Source: Deltaproteobacteria bacterium (lineage in GTDB: Bacteria; UBA10199; GCA-002796325; JACPFF01). Taken from it: DNA of 64,000 nt. The position numbers and the translations under genes are program-made. The notes below the pieces were generated by a model. It worked only from the letters and a program-made list of their open reading frames with translations. It made no database searches and was not told the DNA's origin. How positions within the stretch are numbered: the stretch's first letter is position 1; each line of letters starts with the position of its first letter. The stretch spans positions 1 to 64,000 of the forward strand of contig JACQUX010000004.1 of assembly GCA_016210045.1 (NCBI GenBank). The letters are read 5' to 3'. This document shows, one piece after another, positions 32,755-42,093 of this stretch.

Positions 32755-33935
32755 AGTGGCTCCAAGGATTCCCAGATGTCCACCACACGCTTCCCGTGGA
32801 AATCGAGCGTGCGGTACGCGCGGTGCGGACAGCCGATCACGATCAGATCGCTCTTTGCGATCAGCTCGCTCTTGTCGACTAAACTCGCATCGCGCCAATA
32901 TTCATCGGCGCAGAGCACCGTGGTGCCTTCGAACAGCAGCAGTTTCTTCAGTTTGAACGCGAGCGACTCGCGGATGTCGTCCACTTCCGGCTTGAACGTC
33001 ATCCCGAGGATGCCAATGGTCAGTTGGGAGAGATCATGCTCACGCTTCAATTGATCGCGGAGGAAATCGGGCATCCCTTCGTTGACCAGCATCGCCGCGT
33101 GGCCCAAGAAAAAATGGTGGTGGTAAAAGGCCGCCAGCTGCATCGTGTCTTTGAAGAGGCACGGGCCGGCGGTAAAACCGGGGCGCGGAAAATCGGCGCC
33201 GCGCGGATACGCGTGGCGCATCGCATGGCCGATCTTACGAAAGTCGGCCCCATGCTCCGCGGCGATCATATAAAACTGATTCGCGGTCGCGAACTTCATA
33301 TAGCGCCACACGTTGGTAAAGAGCTTGGTCAGCTCCGCCTCGATCGGCGTCAGCACGATCAATTCCGCAGTCAGCAACCCAAACAGCGCCCGCGCGACCT
33401 CTACGCCGCGGTCATCCATCCCGGCGACCAACTGCGGCAGCGACGTAATTTCGTGGAACGCCGCGCCCTCCGCCACGCGCTCGGGGCAAAAGCAGACGGC
33501 CGGCTGCTTTCCGGCCCGCGCCAACAGATCGCGCACATAGGCCGTCGTGCCCGGGAGCACCGTGCTGCGCAGAATGACCGTTTGCGTGTCTTGTAAATGC
33601 GGCGCCAAATCTTGCACACACCGCACCACCGGCGTGAGGTGTGGATTGATATGTTCATCGACCGGCGTCCCGATTGTCAGGATCACGATCCGCGCACGGC
33701 GCACGACGTCGATGTCGGTGGTAACGCTCAACGTGCGTTGCCGCACCCGCGCCAACACGGCGTCGGCGTCCGGCTCGCGATATGGCATCTGTCCGGCATT
33801 CACTTTAGCGACCGCTGCGGCATTGATGTCGTAGAGCACCACCCGCTGTCCGCGATCCGCGAGCAACAACCCGAGCGGCAATCCGACGCGTCCGCATCCG
33901 CCGACGATACAGACATCGTATTCAAATGTGTCCAT
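32751..33935 (-). CDS. Nucleotide-sugar dehydrogenase (UDP-N-acetylmannosamine-type)
   Basis: 394 aa from ATG 33935 (an ATG 12 nt upstream is possible). The NAD site is Val-Gly-Gly-Cys-Gly-Arg-Val-Gly-Leu-Pro-Leu-Gly. The catalytic Cys lies in Gly-Pro-Cys-Leu-Phe-Lys-Asp (UDP-glucose/ManNAc dehydrogenase signature). The C-terminal domain has Gly-Met-Thr-Phe-Lys-Pro-Glu-Val-Asp-Asp-Ile-Arg-Glu-Ser. The enzyme oxidises a UDP-sugar C6 alcohol to a carboxylate using two NAD. With the epimerase it would supply acidic sugars for capsule or O-antigen. Exact substrate not determined. Confidence 0.9.
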   Translation of the reverse strand: MDTFEYDVCIVGGCGRVGLPLGLLLADRGQRVVLYDINAAAVAKVNAGQMPYREPDADAVLARVRQRTLSVTTDIDVVRRARIVILTIGTPVDEHINPHLTPVVRCVQDLAPHLQDTQTVILRSTVLPGTTAYVRDLLARAGKQPAVCFCPERVAEGAAFHEITSLPQLVAGMDDRGVEVARALFGLLTAELIVLTPIEAELTKLFTNVWRYMKFATANQFYMIAAEHGADFRKIGHAMRHAYPRGADFPRPGFTAGPCLFKDTMQLAAFYHHHFFLGHAAMLVNEGMPDFLRDQLKREHDLSQLTIGILGMTFKPEVDDIRESLAFKLKKLLLFEGTTVLCADEYWRDASLVDKSELIAKSDLIVIGCPHRAYRTLDFHGKRVVDIWESLEPL

Positions 33936-33953
33936 GGATCTCCCCATCCTTCC

Positions 33954-34721
33954 TCACCCAATCCCTTCCGGGATTCGGCGCGGTGCAAACCCCGCGATCT
34001 CCGCATAATGGTCCCAAAACCACGGATCATTGGTATGCACGACGCTGCTCTCCGGAGTAAAGTTGTGAAAAATGAATCCACCTTGGTATGACACGGCCTC
34101 GTTGCGCCAGAACGGGAGCGACAGCATCCACATCGGATAGGCCTGGGCGCGCCATTCGGCATGCACCTGGTCGAGCGAACGGCTGAGATGCGCCTCGTTG
34201 AAGTCATTCGGACCGTGCAACGTCTCGTCGCAGCGCAGCGCGAAATACCCCGCGTCCACGGCCTGCGGGAGCCGGAAATGGAGATTGCAAAAGTCTGGAT
34301 AGGGACTGTCCGGACGGCTGGGCGTCCACGTCATGCGTCGGTCCGTCACGGCAAAGCGCGCGACAAAGGCATAGAACGTGGCGGGATGAAGCGGAATCAT
34401 ATCAGCATGGAGAAACGACACCACCTCCATCGCGTCGCCCGCGGCCCACGCCACGAGTCGATTCAACGCTTGAATGATGCCGTGCGACTTGCGCGGCTCG
34501 TACGGAGCGCGTTCACAGTGAACGTCAGTGGAAAGACCACTGAATGCATCAATCGGCACCGAATCCGGCCCATCACAATAGAGATAGCAGCGCGACGTCG
34601 GCCACCACGCCCGCAAATAATTCAGCGTGCGCACGGCCACCGCCACATCGCGATGGCAGTTCATCACAAAGGCATGTCGGAACGTTCGCGTCATGGATAC
34701 GAGTGGCGCCCTCCGTAGCAC
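33954..34721 (-). CDS. Glycosyltransferase-like protein, paralogue of the 31004-31738 product
   Basis: 255 aa if the GTG at 34721 is used; AAGGAGG at 34735-34729 sits 7 nt before it, far better than the ATG at 34694. Start motif Arg-His-Ala-Phe-Val-Met-Asn-Cys-His; a middle Phe-Leu-His-Ala-Asp-Met-Ile-Pro with a possible metal-binding Asp; and the C-terminal Pro-Trp-Phe-Trp-Asp-His-Tyr. It is similar in plan to the product of 31004-31738. It is the first gene of the minus-strand cluster, with the divergent FapA-like gene starting 49 nt away on the other strand. Confidence 0.6.
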   Translation of the reverse strand: MLRRAPLVSMTRTFRHAFVMNCHRDVAVAVRTLNYLRAWWPTSRCYLYCDGPDSVPIDAFSGLSTDVHCERAPYEPRKSHGIIQALNRLVAWAAGDAMEVVSFLHADMIPLHPATFYAFVARFAVTDRRMTWTPSRPDSPYPDFCNLHFRLPQAVDAGYFALRCDETLHGPNDFNEAHLSRSLDQVHAEWRAQAYPMWMLSLPFWRNEAVSYQGGFIFHNFTPESSVVHTNDPWFWDHYAEIAGFAPRRIPEGIG

Positions 34722-34769
34722 GCAGATCCTCCTTGAGCAATGCGAACCATCTACAGTACAAGCGCAGCT

Positions 34770-36176
34770 ATGGATCCGCTCAACTACGGGACCGTGCAAT
34801 GGAGTGACGACCATTTGTCGGCCACGCTCACTTGTCGCACGTGGGACCAATCGGAACCGGCGTCGTGGAGTGCGGACGAATTGACCGCAACATGGCTTCC
34901 GGCGCTGACTACTGTGGGCGTCGTATTCGGCGTCGACGCGACCACGCTCCACGCCACACTCGCCGCGTGGTTGGCCGACGGTGCCGAACGCACTGCGGAG
35001 ATCGCCCACGGCGTCCTGCCGCTAGCCGGCCTCGACGGCCACATCAGTTGCATGGCCCCGCACCTCGTGACCGCCCAGCCCGCTAAGGGCGTTGCTGGAC
35101 AGTCGCGGCCGTGGTCGAAATTGATCACGAACGTCGCGGCCGGGACACGCCTGGCACAATGCACACCGCCGACGTCGGGGACGCCGGGATATCTGGTGAC
35201 TGGCGAAGAGATCCCCGCCACGCCCGGTGCGATGCCGTCGTGCGAACGGAGTGCACTCGTGCAAGAGGCCCTGCAACCGGACGGCACGATTGCTTACGTC
35301 GCGGAGGCGGATGGCGTCTTGCTCGCCCTCACCCCTGAGCAGATCCAACTCGTCACGGAACAAACGATTCCCCACGATCTGCACGATCCTGAAGGTGACG
35401 TCGTCGTCTGGGGAGACCTGACCGTCACAGGGTCAGTGCTACCCAACACGGTGCTGCGGGTGCGCGGACAGCTTCACGTTGCAGGGGCGATCGAAAGCGC
35501 ATTCGTCGAGGCCGGCGGCGATATCGCGGTCGACGGCGGCCTGTTCGGCAAGGCGGAAGGGACCCAAGTGAAGGCCGGCGGGACTCTCAGCGCCAAGTTC
35601 GTGCAAAACGCGCGCGTCACGGCCGGCGGCGACATCACGATCCGCGATAGCGTCGTCAACAGCCAGCTCCTCAGCAGCGGCACAGTGGAAATTAGCGGGC
35701 AACGCGGTTTGATTCTCACCAGCCGCGTCGTCGCCGGCGGCTCGATCCTCGTCGACACGGCCGGCTCCACCGCCGAAGGCCCGCTCGCGTTGATCGCCGG
35801 TCACAATCCGACGTTTTGGCAATACAACGCGCGCCTGACGCGGGAGCTGGAATTTACCCATCGCCAACATGTGAAAGGCAGTTCGCAAGTTGCCAAAGAT
35901 CGCACGCCGCCGCTGCATCGACTGCAAAACGATTTCGTTGCGCGGCGCCGCTGTGAGGCCTTCATTTATGAACGCATCCTGATGCGGCGCAAGGCCGCGC
36001 TCTACACGGAATTGCGCGGTAGCCAGGCGTTGCCGGTCATTGCGATTCGTCGCCAGGCCTTTGCCAACACGGCGTTCACACTCGGCCCTTGCACCCAAAC
36101 CGTGAAGACCATACAACGCGCCGGCGTCTGTCGACTGTTGCTGCCGCATGCCACTTTGGTCTGGCAGGCGTCGTGA
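34770..36176 (+). CDS. FapA family (DUF342) beta-helix protein
   Basis: 468 aa from ATG 34770; a 10-codon longer start at 34740 lacks a better ribosome-binding site. An N-terminal domain contains Gly-Val-Val-Phe-Gly-Val. The FapA core (residues ~95-380) has Gly-Glu-Glu-Ile-Pro-Ala (the conserved Gly-x-x-Ile motif) and a right-handed beta-helix with repeating Gly-Asp-Ile/Gly-Gly turns (Gly-Gly-Asp-Ile-Ala-Val; Gly-Gly-Thr-Leu; Gly-Gly-Asp-Ile-Thr-Ile). DUF342 proteins in other bacteria act in flagellar or polar organisation. No flagellar genes are near. A CBS-domain gene follows 13 nt later, probably the same operon. Confidence 0.8.
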   Translation: MDPLNYGTVQWSDDHLSATLTCRTWDQSEPASWSADELTATWLPALTTVGVVFGVDATTLHATLAAWLADGAERTAEIAHGVLPLAGLDGHISCMAPHLVTAQPAKGVAGQSRPWSKLITNVAAGTRLAQCTPPTSGTPGYLVTGEEIPATPGAMPSCERSALVQEALQPDGTIAYVAEADGVLLALTPEQIQLVTEQTIPHDLHDPEGDVVVWGDLTVTGSVLPNTVLRVRGQLHVAGAIESAFVEAGGDIAVDGGLFGKAEGTQVKAGGTLSAKFVQNARVTAGGDITIRDSVVNSQLLSSGTVEISGQRGLILTSRVVAGGSILVDTAGSTAEGPLALIAGHNPTFWQYNARLTRELEFTHRQHVKGSSQVAKDRTPPLHRLQNDFVARRRCEAFIYERILMRRKAALYTELRGSQALPVIAIRRQAFANTAFTLGPCTQTVKTIQRAGVCRLLLPHATLVWQAS

Positions 36177-36189
36177 ATCGGGGGATACG

Positions 36190-36594
36190 ATGAAACCATT
36201 ACTCGAACTCACCGTCGCGGATATCATGCATCCGAATGTCATTACCATCCCGACCGGCGCGTCCGCGGTCGAGGCGATCCGGATGATGGGAACACAGAAA
36301 ATCTCCGCGCTAATCGTGGAACCGGAACACGCGCACGATGCTCACGGCATCATTACGCGCAAGGATTTAGTCATCGAGGCGATGGAAAATCTGGAGACAC
36401 TGACCCATTTGAAGGTGGGCGACATCGCCACCAAACCGGTGATCAGCATTCCGCCCCACCTCGGGATCAAACACGCCGTCCGCTTGATGCGGCTGGTCGG
36501 CGTCCGCCGCTTGGCCGTCTTCGACGGTCCAAAACTCGTCGGCCTGATCAGCAACAGCGACGTCTTCCGCGAAGTACTGAAGCTGGGACACTAA
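36190..36594 (+). CDS. CBS-domain protein
   Basis: 134 aa, a CBS pair forming one Bateman module. CBS1 covers ~8-60 (Val-Ala-Asp-Ile-Met-His-Pro-Asn-Val-Ile-Thr-Ile; Gly-Ile-Ile-Thr-Arg-Lys-Asp-Leu) and CBS2 ~75-130 (Val-Gly-Asp-Ile-Ala; Gly-Val-Arg-Arg-Leu-Ala-Val-Phe; Leu-Ile-Ser-Asn-Ser-Asp-Val). These modules bind adenine nucleotides and sense energy state or S-adenosylmethionine. No catalytic domain is attached, so it regulates a partner. It sits directly after the FapA-like gene. Confidence 0.9.
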   Translation: MKPLLELTVADIMHPNVITIPTGASAVEAIRMMGTQKISALIVEPEHAHDAHGIITRKDLVIEAMENLETLTHLKVGDIATKPVISIPPHLGIKHAVRLMRLVGVRRLAVFDGPKLVGLISNSDVFREVLKLGH

Positions 36595-36685
36595 AATACC
36601 CTTTGACACCTCCCGCTGCCTGTGCGACGCTTGTTCCCAGGTAGAGTTACGTGTCCGAACAACTTAACGAGCCATGGAATTGTCA

Positions 36686-36718
36686 CACCGCAATAGCACT
36701 CCGCTGTTGCGGTGTTTT
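36686..36718 (+). terminator. Strong hairpin with T-run upstream of the RRM gene
   Basis: CACCGCAATAGC (36686-36697) pairs with GCTGTTGCGGTG, with one mismatch, and a TTTT run follows. It resembles a Rho-independent terminator for the CBS gene, but it lies only ~10 nt before the RRM gene's Shine-Dalgarno and could also act as an attenuator or leader element for the RRM gene. Confidence 0.6.
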
Positions 36719-36738
36719 CATTCCGGCCAGGAGATCAC

Positions 36739-37104
36739 ATGGGTAAGCGCCTCTATGTAGGGAACCTCCCCTACGAAATCACCGAAGACGAGATTCGGCA
36801 GACCTTCGGGCCGTGCGGGAACATCACCGAAGTGCGGATCGTGACCGATAAGTTCACCGGTCGCTCGCGCGGGTTCGGCTTCGTCGAAATGTCGACCGAC
36901 GAAGAGGCCGCACGCGCGGTTTCGGAACTGAACGATGCTCCGCTTGGTGGTCGCAAATTGATCGTCAGCGAGGCCCGCACTGAAGGTTCCGGCGGCGGCC
37001 GTGGTGGGCACGGGGGTGGCGGCGGTGGTGGCGGACGGCGGCGAGAAGGTGGTGGTGGTGGTGGTGGCGGATTCGGCAACCGGCGCCGCTACGGCGATCG
37101 CTAG
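36739..37104 (+). CDS. RRM-domain RNA-binding protein with Gly-rich tail
   Basis: 121 aa from ATG 36739, behind a CAGGAG ribosome-binding site. One RNA-recognition motif (residues ~3-78): RNP2 Leu-Tyr-Val-Gly-Asn-Leu and RNP1 Arg-Gly-Phe-Gly-Phe-Val-Glu-Met. The C-terminal ~40 residues are Gly- and Arg-rich (RGG-like). It is typical of bacterial cold-inducible RRM proteins that act as RNA chaperones. The hairpin immediately upstream may regulate it, as leader structures do for other cold-shock genes. Confidence 0.92.
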   Translation: MGKRLYVGNLPYEITEDEIRQTFGPCGNITEVRIVTDKFTGRSRGFGFVEMSTDEEAARAVSELNDAPLGGRKLIVSEARTEGSGGGRGGHGGGGGGGGRRREGGGGGGGGFGNRRRYGDR

Positions 37105-37145
37105 CTCACACCGATACGCATCATTAATGTGACCAGGGGGGGCAT

Positions 37146-38174
37146 ATGCGCACCATATTGGCGTGCTTGGTGCTTGGGCTGTTGAGCGCTTGTGGCAGTA
37201 CGACCGCGACGACGTCCGGAACAACCACGACCGACAGCGGCTCCACCGGGCTGCGCTTAGTGGCCAGCGGTGACTTTTCCAGCTCGGCCAGCGCGGCACT
37301 TGCCGCCCCACTCCAAAAAACCACCACAGGGACATGTTCCAGCTTGACCGCGCCGATCACGATGGACGATCCGGTCCTGGCCGACGGGCTCGACTGCGAC
37401 GGCGACAGCGGCATTGTGGCGCATATCACGCCGTCTACCTATGCTATCGCCTTCAAAAAAATCACCCTCAACGCGGCGAGCGGTGGCACCTCGATCGACT
37501 TGCTGGCCGACACCGGCACGTTGGCCAATTCCGAAGTGGTCGACTTTACCGCCGCCGACAGCACCGAAAGTGTCATCACGATCGCCCCGAGTAGCCTCAC
37601 CGCCGGGACTTACAGCGGGATCACGGCCGAGCTCTATTATTTCCAACTCACGTTTCCGGTCGGCGGCACCACACGCCACGTCCGGATCTACATGAGCGAC
37701 GACGACTTCACAGCCGAAGGGAGTCTGGGCCATCACCAAGGCGATATCACGTTCATCGACGACAACGGCACCGAACTGGGATGGGTCGACGACACTTGGT
37801 CCGACAGCCTCAGTAGCAGCCGCGGTGAGGCACAAAACGGTGCCGGCGGGACCGATAGTCAAACGTCGCATGATCGCGGGTACTTTGGAAACGCCGAATT
37901 GTGGAATCAGACCGCGCTGCAACAGGGAAGCACTCAAGATATCTTCGTTACCACGCTCGACTTCGCCTCACCGCTGATCATTCCCGACCCGAGCACGATC
38001 TCGAATCTCACGACTGTCACGGTCACGTTCTCGATCGCCGACACCTTTTATTATGAAGACTTCGCGCCCCAAGGCACCGGCTTCGCGCCGGCGTCCGGCG
38101 GCGAGGCCAGCGCCGAAACCCGCGAATGGGCCCCGCTGGCGCCGGAAGGTTCCGTCAGCGTCTCGAGTTCGTAA
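37146..38174 (+). CDS. Lipoprotein of unknown function
   Basis: 342 aa, ATG 37146 with a GGGGGG ribosome-binding site. Lipobox Leu-Ser-Ala-Cys (~16), then a long Thr/Ser linker. The mature domain looks beta-rich and contains Leu-Asp-Cys-Asp-Gly-Asp-Ser-Gly and a Ser/Gly-rich tail. It resembles in style the lipoproteins at 15277 and 40417. It is preceded by the RRM gene and followed by an EF-G-like gene, without obvious linkage to either. Confidence 0.65.
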   Translation: MRTILACLVLGLLSACGSTTATTSGTTTTDSGSTGLRLVASGDFSSSASAALAAPLQKTTTGTCSSLTAPITMDDPVLADGLDCDGDSGIVAHITPSTYAIAFKKITLNAASGGTSIDLLADTGTLANSEVVDFTAADSTESVITIAPSSLTAGTYSGITAELYYFQLTFPVGGTTRHVRIYMSDDDFTAEGSLGHHQGDITFIDDNGTELGWVDDTWSDSLSSSRGEAQNGAGGTDSQTSHDRGYFGNAELWNQTALQQGSTQDIFVTTLDFASPLIIPDPSTISNLTTVTVTFSIADTFYYEDFAPQGTGFAPASGGEASAETREWAPLAPEGSVSVSSS

Positions 38175-38199
38175 TTCGCCCGACACCTGACAGTCCCCC

Positions 38200-38230
38200 T
38201 TGACAGACCTATCCCCTCCTCTTCTAGAAA
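38200..38230 (+). promoter_or_regulatory. Putative promoter of the EF-G-like gene
   Basis: TTGACA at 38200-38205 is followed, after 19 nt, by TAGAAA (38225-38230). A GAGGAGG ribosome-binding site lies just before the ATG at 38258. The -10 is imperfect and its spacing is long. Confidence 0.4.
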
Positions 38231-38257
38231 GTCGATACAACTACAGAGGAGGTCCGC

Positions 38258-40342
38258 ATGCAGGTCTATCAGCCTGAGCAACTTCGGAATCTCGTGTTCG
38301 TCGGCGCGAAGGGCGTCGGCAAGACGAGTCTGCTCGATGCGCTCGCGTTTCATGGCCGTGTGAATTCTCGCCTGGGGCGCGTGGACGACGGCACTTCGTT
38401 TTTCGATTGCGACCCGCATGCCATGAAGCGCAAGGCCACGTTGCATTGCGGCTTCGGCGCGATTGAATGGCATCAGCATAAGATCAATCTGATCGACACC
38501 CCCGGTTTTGCGGACTTCTTCGGTGAATCCGTCGCCGGCATCACCGCGGCCGACGTCGTCGTGCTCTGTGTCGATGCCGTCAACGGCGTGCAAGTTCACA
38601 CCAAACGCCTCTACGACACGGCCCGCGCCTGCCACAAACCGGTCGTGCTCCTCATTACCAAGCTCGATCACAGCCAAGCCAATTTCGCGCGCACGGTCGC
38701 CGGTTGCCGCGAATCGCTCGGCGCGCGCACCGCGCTGCTGCAGCTCCCGATCGGCGACGGTCCCGCATTGCGCGGCGTCGTCAGTCTGCTCCATCTGAAG
38801 GCGTATCAGACGGTGGACGGCAAGACGACTACCAGCCCGGCAGACGGGGACTTGTTGGCCCAAGCGCAGGAAGCCCGCACGGAAATTATGGACGACGTCG
38901 CGGAGACTGATGAACGACTGATGGCGAAATATCTCGAAGGACAACCGCTGAGTGACGCGGAATTGCACCACGGGCTCGTGGAAGGGATCGAGGCCGGCAC
39001 GTTGGTCCCGATCGTTTGCGCCAGCGCCCATACGCTGTGCGGTATCGAGGCCTTGCTGAATATGGCCGTCGATTGGCTCCCCGCGCCGACGGAAATTCCG
39101 CCGCTCACGTGGCACCGACTCGGCAGTGGCGATCCGGAGCCTCTCCGGGCCGATCCAAACGCGCCGTTGGCGGCGCAGGTGTTCAAAGCAAGCTTCGATC
39201 CCGGCCTCGGCGACATTTATTTCTTTCGCGTAGTGCGCGGCACAGTGCAACACGGGGATGATGTCTACAACGCGACCGCACAGACCAACGAGCGGATGGG
39301 ACATCTCTTTGTGTTGGAAGGTCGCGAACGGGTCGAAGTCCCGCTGTTGCGCGCCGGCGATGTCGGTGCCGCAGTCCGATTGAAAGTGACCGGCGTCGGC
39401 CATACACTCTGCCGCAAAGACGCAGCCGGCACGTTTCCGCCGATTCCGTTCCCGGAACCGATGGTGCAGCTCGCGCTCCATCCGAAGGCCAAGGCCGATC
39501 AAGGCAAACTCGGGATGGCGCTCTCGAAACTCGCCGCGGTCGATCCGTGTCTGCGTGTCCAAATCGATGCGGAATTCCACGAAACGATCATCTCAGGTCT
39601 GGGCGAGATCCATCTCGAAGTCCTGTTCGAACAATTACACGAACGCGGCGTGGAATTCGAAGTCGGTCGGCCGCGCATCCCGTATCGCGAACGCATCCTG
39701 AAACCGGTGCGCGTCCAGGGCAAATATAAACGCCAATCCGGTGGGCGGGGCCAATACGGGGATTGTTGGATGGAAGTCTCCCCACTCCCGATCGGTCAAG
39801 GGATCGTGTTCGAAACCCATATCTTCGGCGGCGCCATCCCGTCCAAATATTTGCCGGCGATCGAAAAAGGGGCGCGCGAGGCCGCGCAACAAGGCCGTCT
39901 GGCCGGGTTTCCCGTGGCGGATGTGAAGATCAACGTCGTCGACGGCAGTTATCATGACGTCGATTCGTCCGACCTCGCCTTTCAAATTGCCGGATCGTTA
40001 GCGTTCAAACAGGCCGAAGAAGACGCCGGAGAACTGCTCACCGAACCGATCATGCACGTCGAGATCACGACACCGCAGACACACGTCGGCGACATCACCA
40101 GCGACATCAGCGGACGGCGCGGCCGTATGCTCGGAATGGATACAATCGGCGAAAACACGGTGATTCGCGCCAGCCTCCCGCTCGCGGAACTGTATAAATA
40201 CGCTACTCACTTACGAGCCATGACCAGCGGCGCGGCCAGTCATACGATGAGTTTTTCCCACTACGACATCGTGCCAACGGCCGTCGCGGAGCGCGTGATT
40301 CAGGAGACGAAGCAACAGCGAGAAGCCGGCCAGAAAGACTAG
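38258..40342 (+). CDS. Elongation factor G-like GTPase (EF-G paralogue)
   Basis: 694 aa, close to EF-G length. GTPase motifs: G1 Gly-Ala-Lys-Gly-Val-Gly-Lys-Thr (canonical EF-G has Ala-His-Val-Asp-Ala-Gly-Lys-Thr), G3 Asp-Thr-Pro-Gly-Phe-Ala-Asp-Phe and G4 Thr-Lys-Leu-Asp, a variant of Asn-Lys-x-Asp. Domain III-V features follow (Ser-Gly-Leu-Gly-Glu-Ile-His-Leu-Glu-Val; Gly-Gly-Arg-Gly-Gln-Tyr-Gly; Gly-Arg-Arg-Gly). The divergent P-loop marks it as the EF-G-like subfamily rather than the main translation factor; its role is unknown. The stop codon abuts a palindromic repeat. Confidence 0.88.
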   Translation: MQVYQPEQLRNLVFVGAKGVGKTSLLDALAFHGRVNSRLGRVDDGTSFFDCDPHAMKRKATLHCGFGAIEWHQHKINLIDTPGFADFFGESVAGITAADVVVLCVDAVNGVQVHTKRLYDTARACHKPVVLLITKLDHSQANFARTVAGCRESLGARTALLQLPIGDGPALRGVVSLLHLKAYQTVDGKTTTSPADGDLLAQAQEARTEIMDDVAETDERLMAKYLEGQPLSDAELHHGLVEGIEAGTLVPIVCASAHTLCGIEALLNMAVDWLPAPTEIPPLTWHRLGSGDPEPLRADPNAPLAAQVFKASFDPGLGDIYFFRVVRGTVQHGDDVYNATAQTNERMGHLFVLEGRERVEVPLLRAGDVGAAVRLKVTGVGHTLCRKDAAGTFPPIPFPEPMVQLALHPKAKADQGKLGMALSKLAAVDPCLRVQIDAEFHETIISGLGEIHLEVLFEQLHERGVEFEVGRPRIPYRERILKPVRVQGKYKRQSGGRGQYGDCWMEVSPLPIGQGIVFETHIFGGAIPSKYLPAIEKGAREAAQQGRLAGFPVADVKINVVDGSYHDVDSSDLAFQIAGSLAFKQAEEDAGELLTEPIMHVEITTPQTHVGDITSDISGRRGRMLGMDTIGENTVIRASLPLAELYKYATHLRAMTSGAASHTMSFSHYDIVPTAVAERVIQETKQQREAGQKD

Positions 40343-40411
40343 TGGCTGGTGACTGGGGAACGGATCACGAGTCACCGCTTTTTACCAGTCACCAGCCACC
40401 AGCCACGCTTT
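40342..40411. terminator. Palindromic bidirectional terminator between convergent genes
   Basis: GTGGCTGGTGACTGG (40342-40356) is a perfect 15-bp inverted repeat of 40385-40399, and T-runs occur at 40379-40383 and 40406-40411. It sits between the convergent EF-G-like and lipoprotein genes, so it would end both transcripts. The TGGCTGGTGACTGG type of repeat is also common as a dispersed element. Confidence 0.6.
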
Positions 40412-40416
40412 TTCCG

Positions 40417-42093
40417 TTACACCTCACTCGGTGCGGTCGGCATCGTGAAGTCGATGTCTTCCAGATCAATCAGTTCCGACGCCAGCGGCGCGGTATCGGC
40501 GGCGCGATCATTACTGAACGTGCTGCTGCCGCTGCTGGTGGCGTTGAAAATGAATCCGTCGCCGGCGGCCGCGACGCAGGAATTCTGCACGGCATACGCA
40601 ATCGCCGAGTTTTCCGCCGTCGTCGTGAACTCCGTCGCGCCGGCCGCGCGTGACATGAGCTGTTTTTGCGCCTTGCTCACTCCACGCCCGGCGGCCAACA
40701 GACTGGCTGCGGAACGCGAATCGGAATTGGTGCCGGACGAAATGGCCCCGTTCGGCCCCGCCCAATTGCAGACGAAGCCGTCGATGGCACCGACGCCGCT
40801 CGCGGACGCAATATCGGGCCCGAAGCCGTAATACGCAGATCCCGACGCGCTGCCGTCTTCCGCTCCCGTCACGCTCATATCAAAAACGCGCGTCCGGCCG
40901 TCGGCTGCGCCCGCTTGCCAGGCGTAGGCCACCGAACCCAACCCGTTTTCCGGATTGATGCTGAAGAGTCCGTAATTCCAGTTGTGGACCCAGCCGCTCG
41001 TCGTCGTGCCGGGCAGAAACTTATCATCGGGATCGATAGCGTAGCTGGCATCGAAGGGATTGGCGTTCTCTCCGCAAAAGTCGGCGAAATTAAATTGGTA
41101 CACCACGGAACTCGCGGAACTCTTCGCGTACAACACAGACCCCGCCATCACGCCGGCACCGGGATCTTCCATTTGTCCGCTGGACCCGCACCCCTGGATA
41201 TCGTCGAACATGATCCGGGTGGCGATTTTGCCCTTGTACGTACTGTTGTCCGCTGATGTGGGGATATGCTTCAAGATGATCTCGCCGCTCTTGGAGTCCC
41301 CGTTTTGAAAGCTCATCGTGATGCCGATCGTCGAGAGATAGACGGGATTGCCGTCGGCATCGTTCTCCAATCGTTGCACTGTCGCCGTCGTAATCGTTAA
41401 CCCTGTCACGCTGACATTCGAGGACATCGCCGCGCCGACATCCACCGTTTCACCGACGGCCGGCGGTTCCAATCCCGCCTTCTTCCCCGCGCAGGCCATC
41501 GCGCCGAAGATCTTGATCATGTTATCGACTTTGCTCGCGACCTTATCCACCAGCGCGTTCATCATCGCGGCGGCGCAGGCCTGCGTGCCTTCGGTCTCGT
41601 TCCAAATCCCGACATCCGATGGCGGGAGCCCGCCGTTCGCGCTCTGTGGCGGATTCGCGCTGGCCGCATCGGGATGTCCGGTGTACGTGATCACCGGCCC
41701 ATAACACGCCGGTTCGGTCACCGTTGGGATTTCCATCGTGAACGCGCACTCCCCTTCGCCGGAGACGAGCGCTTGTAACGCCTCTTTCTTGGCGCCATAG
41801 TCGGGACCGGCCGGATCGCCCGGTTTGTCACCTGGGACCGGATCGACTTTCGCGAGCGACTTTTGCGCCGAGCGCGATTGGCTGCTCGCAGTGCTGGCCG
41901 TCGGCGAACTGAGCACGACATCCGTCGGGACCGTGGTCGTGATCCCGCTGGTCGTACTCCCGCCACTGCTACTGGATCCACCGCTGCTGCTCGAACTACT
42001 ACTACTGGTATCCGACGAGGTCCCCGACCCTCCACATGCCGCCATCGCGACGATGGAAAGCAACGCCACGGCCAAACGACCGGTTGTACGCAT
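40417..42093 (-). CDS. Large Ser/Gly-rich lipoprotein
   Basis: 558 aa from ATG 42093, with a GGGGGG ribosome-binding site. Lipobox Met-Ala-Ala-Cys (~20) is followed by a ~40-residue Ser/Gly/Thr linker. The mature part contains Cys-Ala-Phe/Cys-Phe pairs and Gly-Ser-Ala-Tyr-Tyr-Gly-Phe-Gly-Pro, looks beta-rich, and has no recognised domain. The mixed Ser-Gly linker is the type that tethers a domain away from the outer membrane. It ends at the bidirectional hairpin shared with the EF-G-like gene. Confidence 0.65.
   Translation of the reverse strand: MRTTGRLAVALLSIVAMAACGGSGTSSDTSSSSSSSSGGSSSSGGSTTSGITTTVPTDVVLSSPTASTASSQSRSAQKSLAKVDPVPGDKPGDPAGPDYGAKKEALQALVSGEGECAFTMEIPTVTEPACYGPVITYTGHPDAASANPPQSANGGLPPSDVGIWNETEGTQACAAAMMNALVDKVASKVDNMIKIFGAMACAGKKAGLEPPAVGETVDVGAAMSSNVSVTGLTITTATVQRLENDADGNPVYLSTIGITMSFQNGDSKSGEIILKHIPTSADNSTYKGKIATRIMFDDIQGCGSSGQMEDPGAGVMAGSVLYAKSSASSVVYQFNFADFCGENANPFDASYAIDPDDKFLPGTTTSGWVHNWNYGLFSINPENGLGSVAYAWQAGAADGRTRVFDMSVTGAEDGSASGSAYYGFGPDIASASGVGAIDGFVCNWAGPNGAISSGTNSDSRSAASLLAAGRGVSKAQKQLMSRAAGATEFTTTAENSAIAYAVQNSCVAAAGDGFIFNATSSGSSTFSNDRAADTAPLASELIDLEDIDFTMPTAPSEV

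Noticed and set aside
38051-39580. 509-codon minus-strand open frame opposite the EF-G-like gene
   Set aside because: It is a shadow of GC-rich coding DNA: no ribosome-binding site, repetitive Arg/Glu/Phe composition and no recognisable domain, while the plus strand has full EF-G-like motifs.
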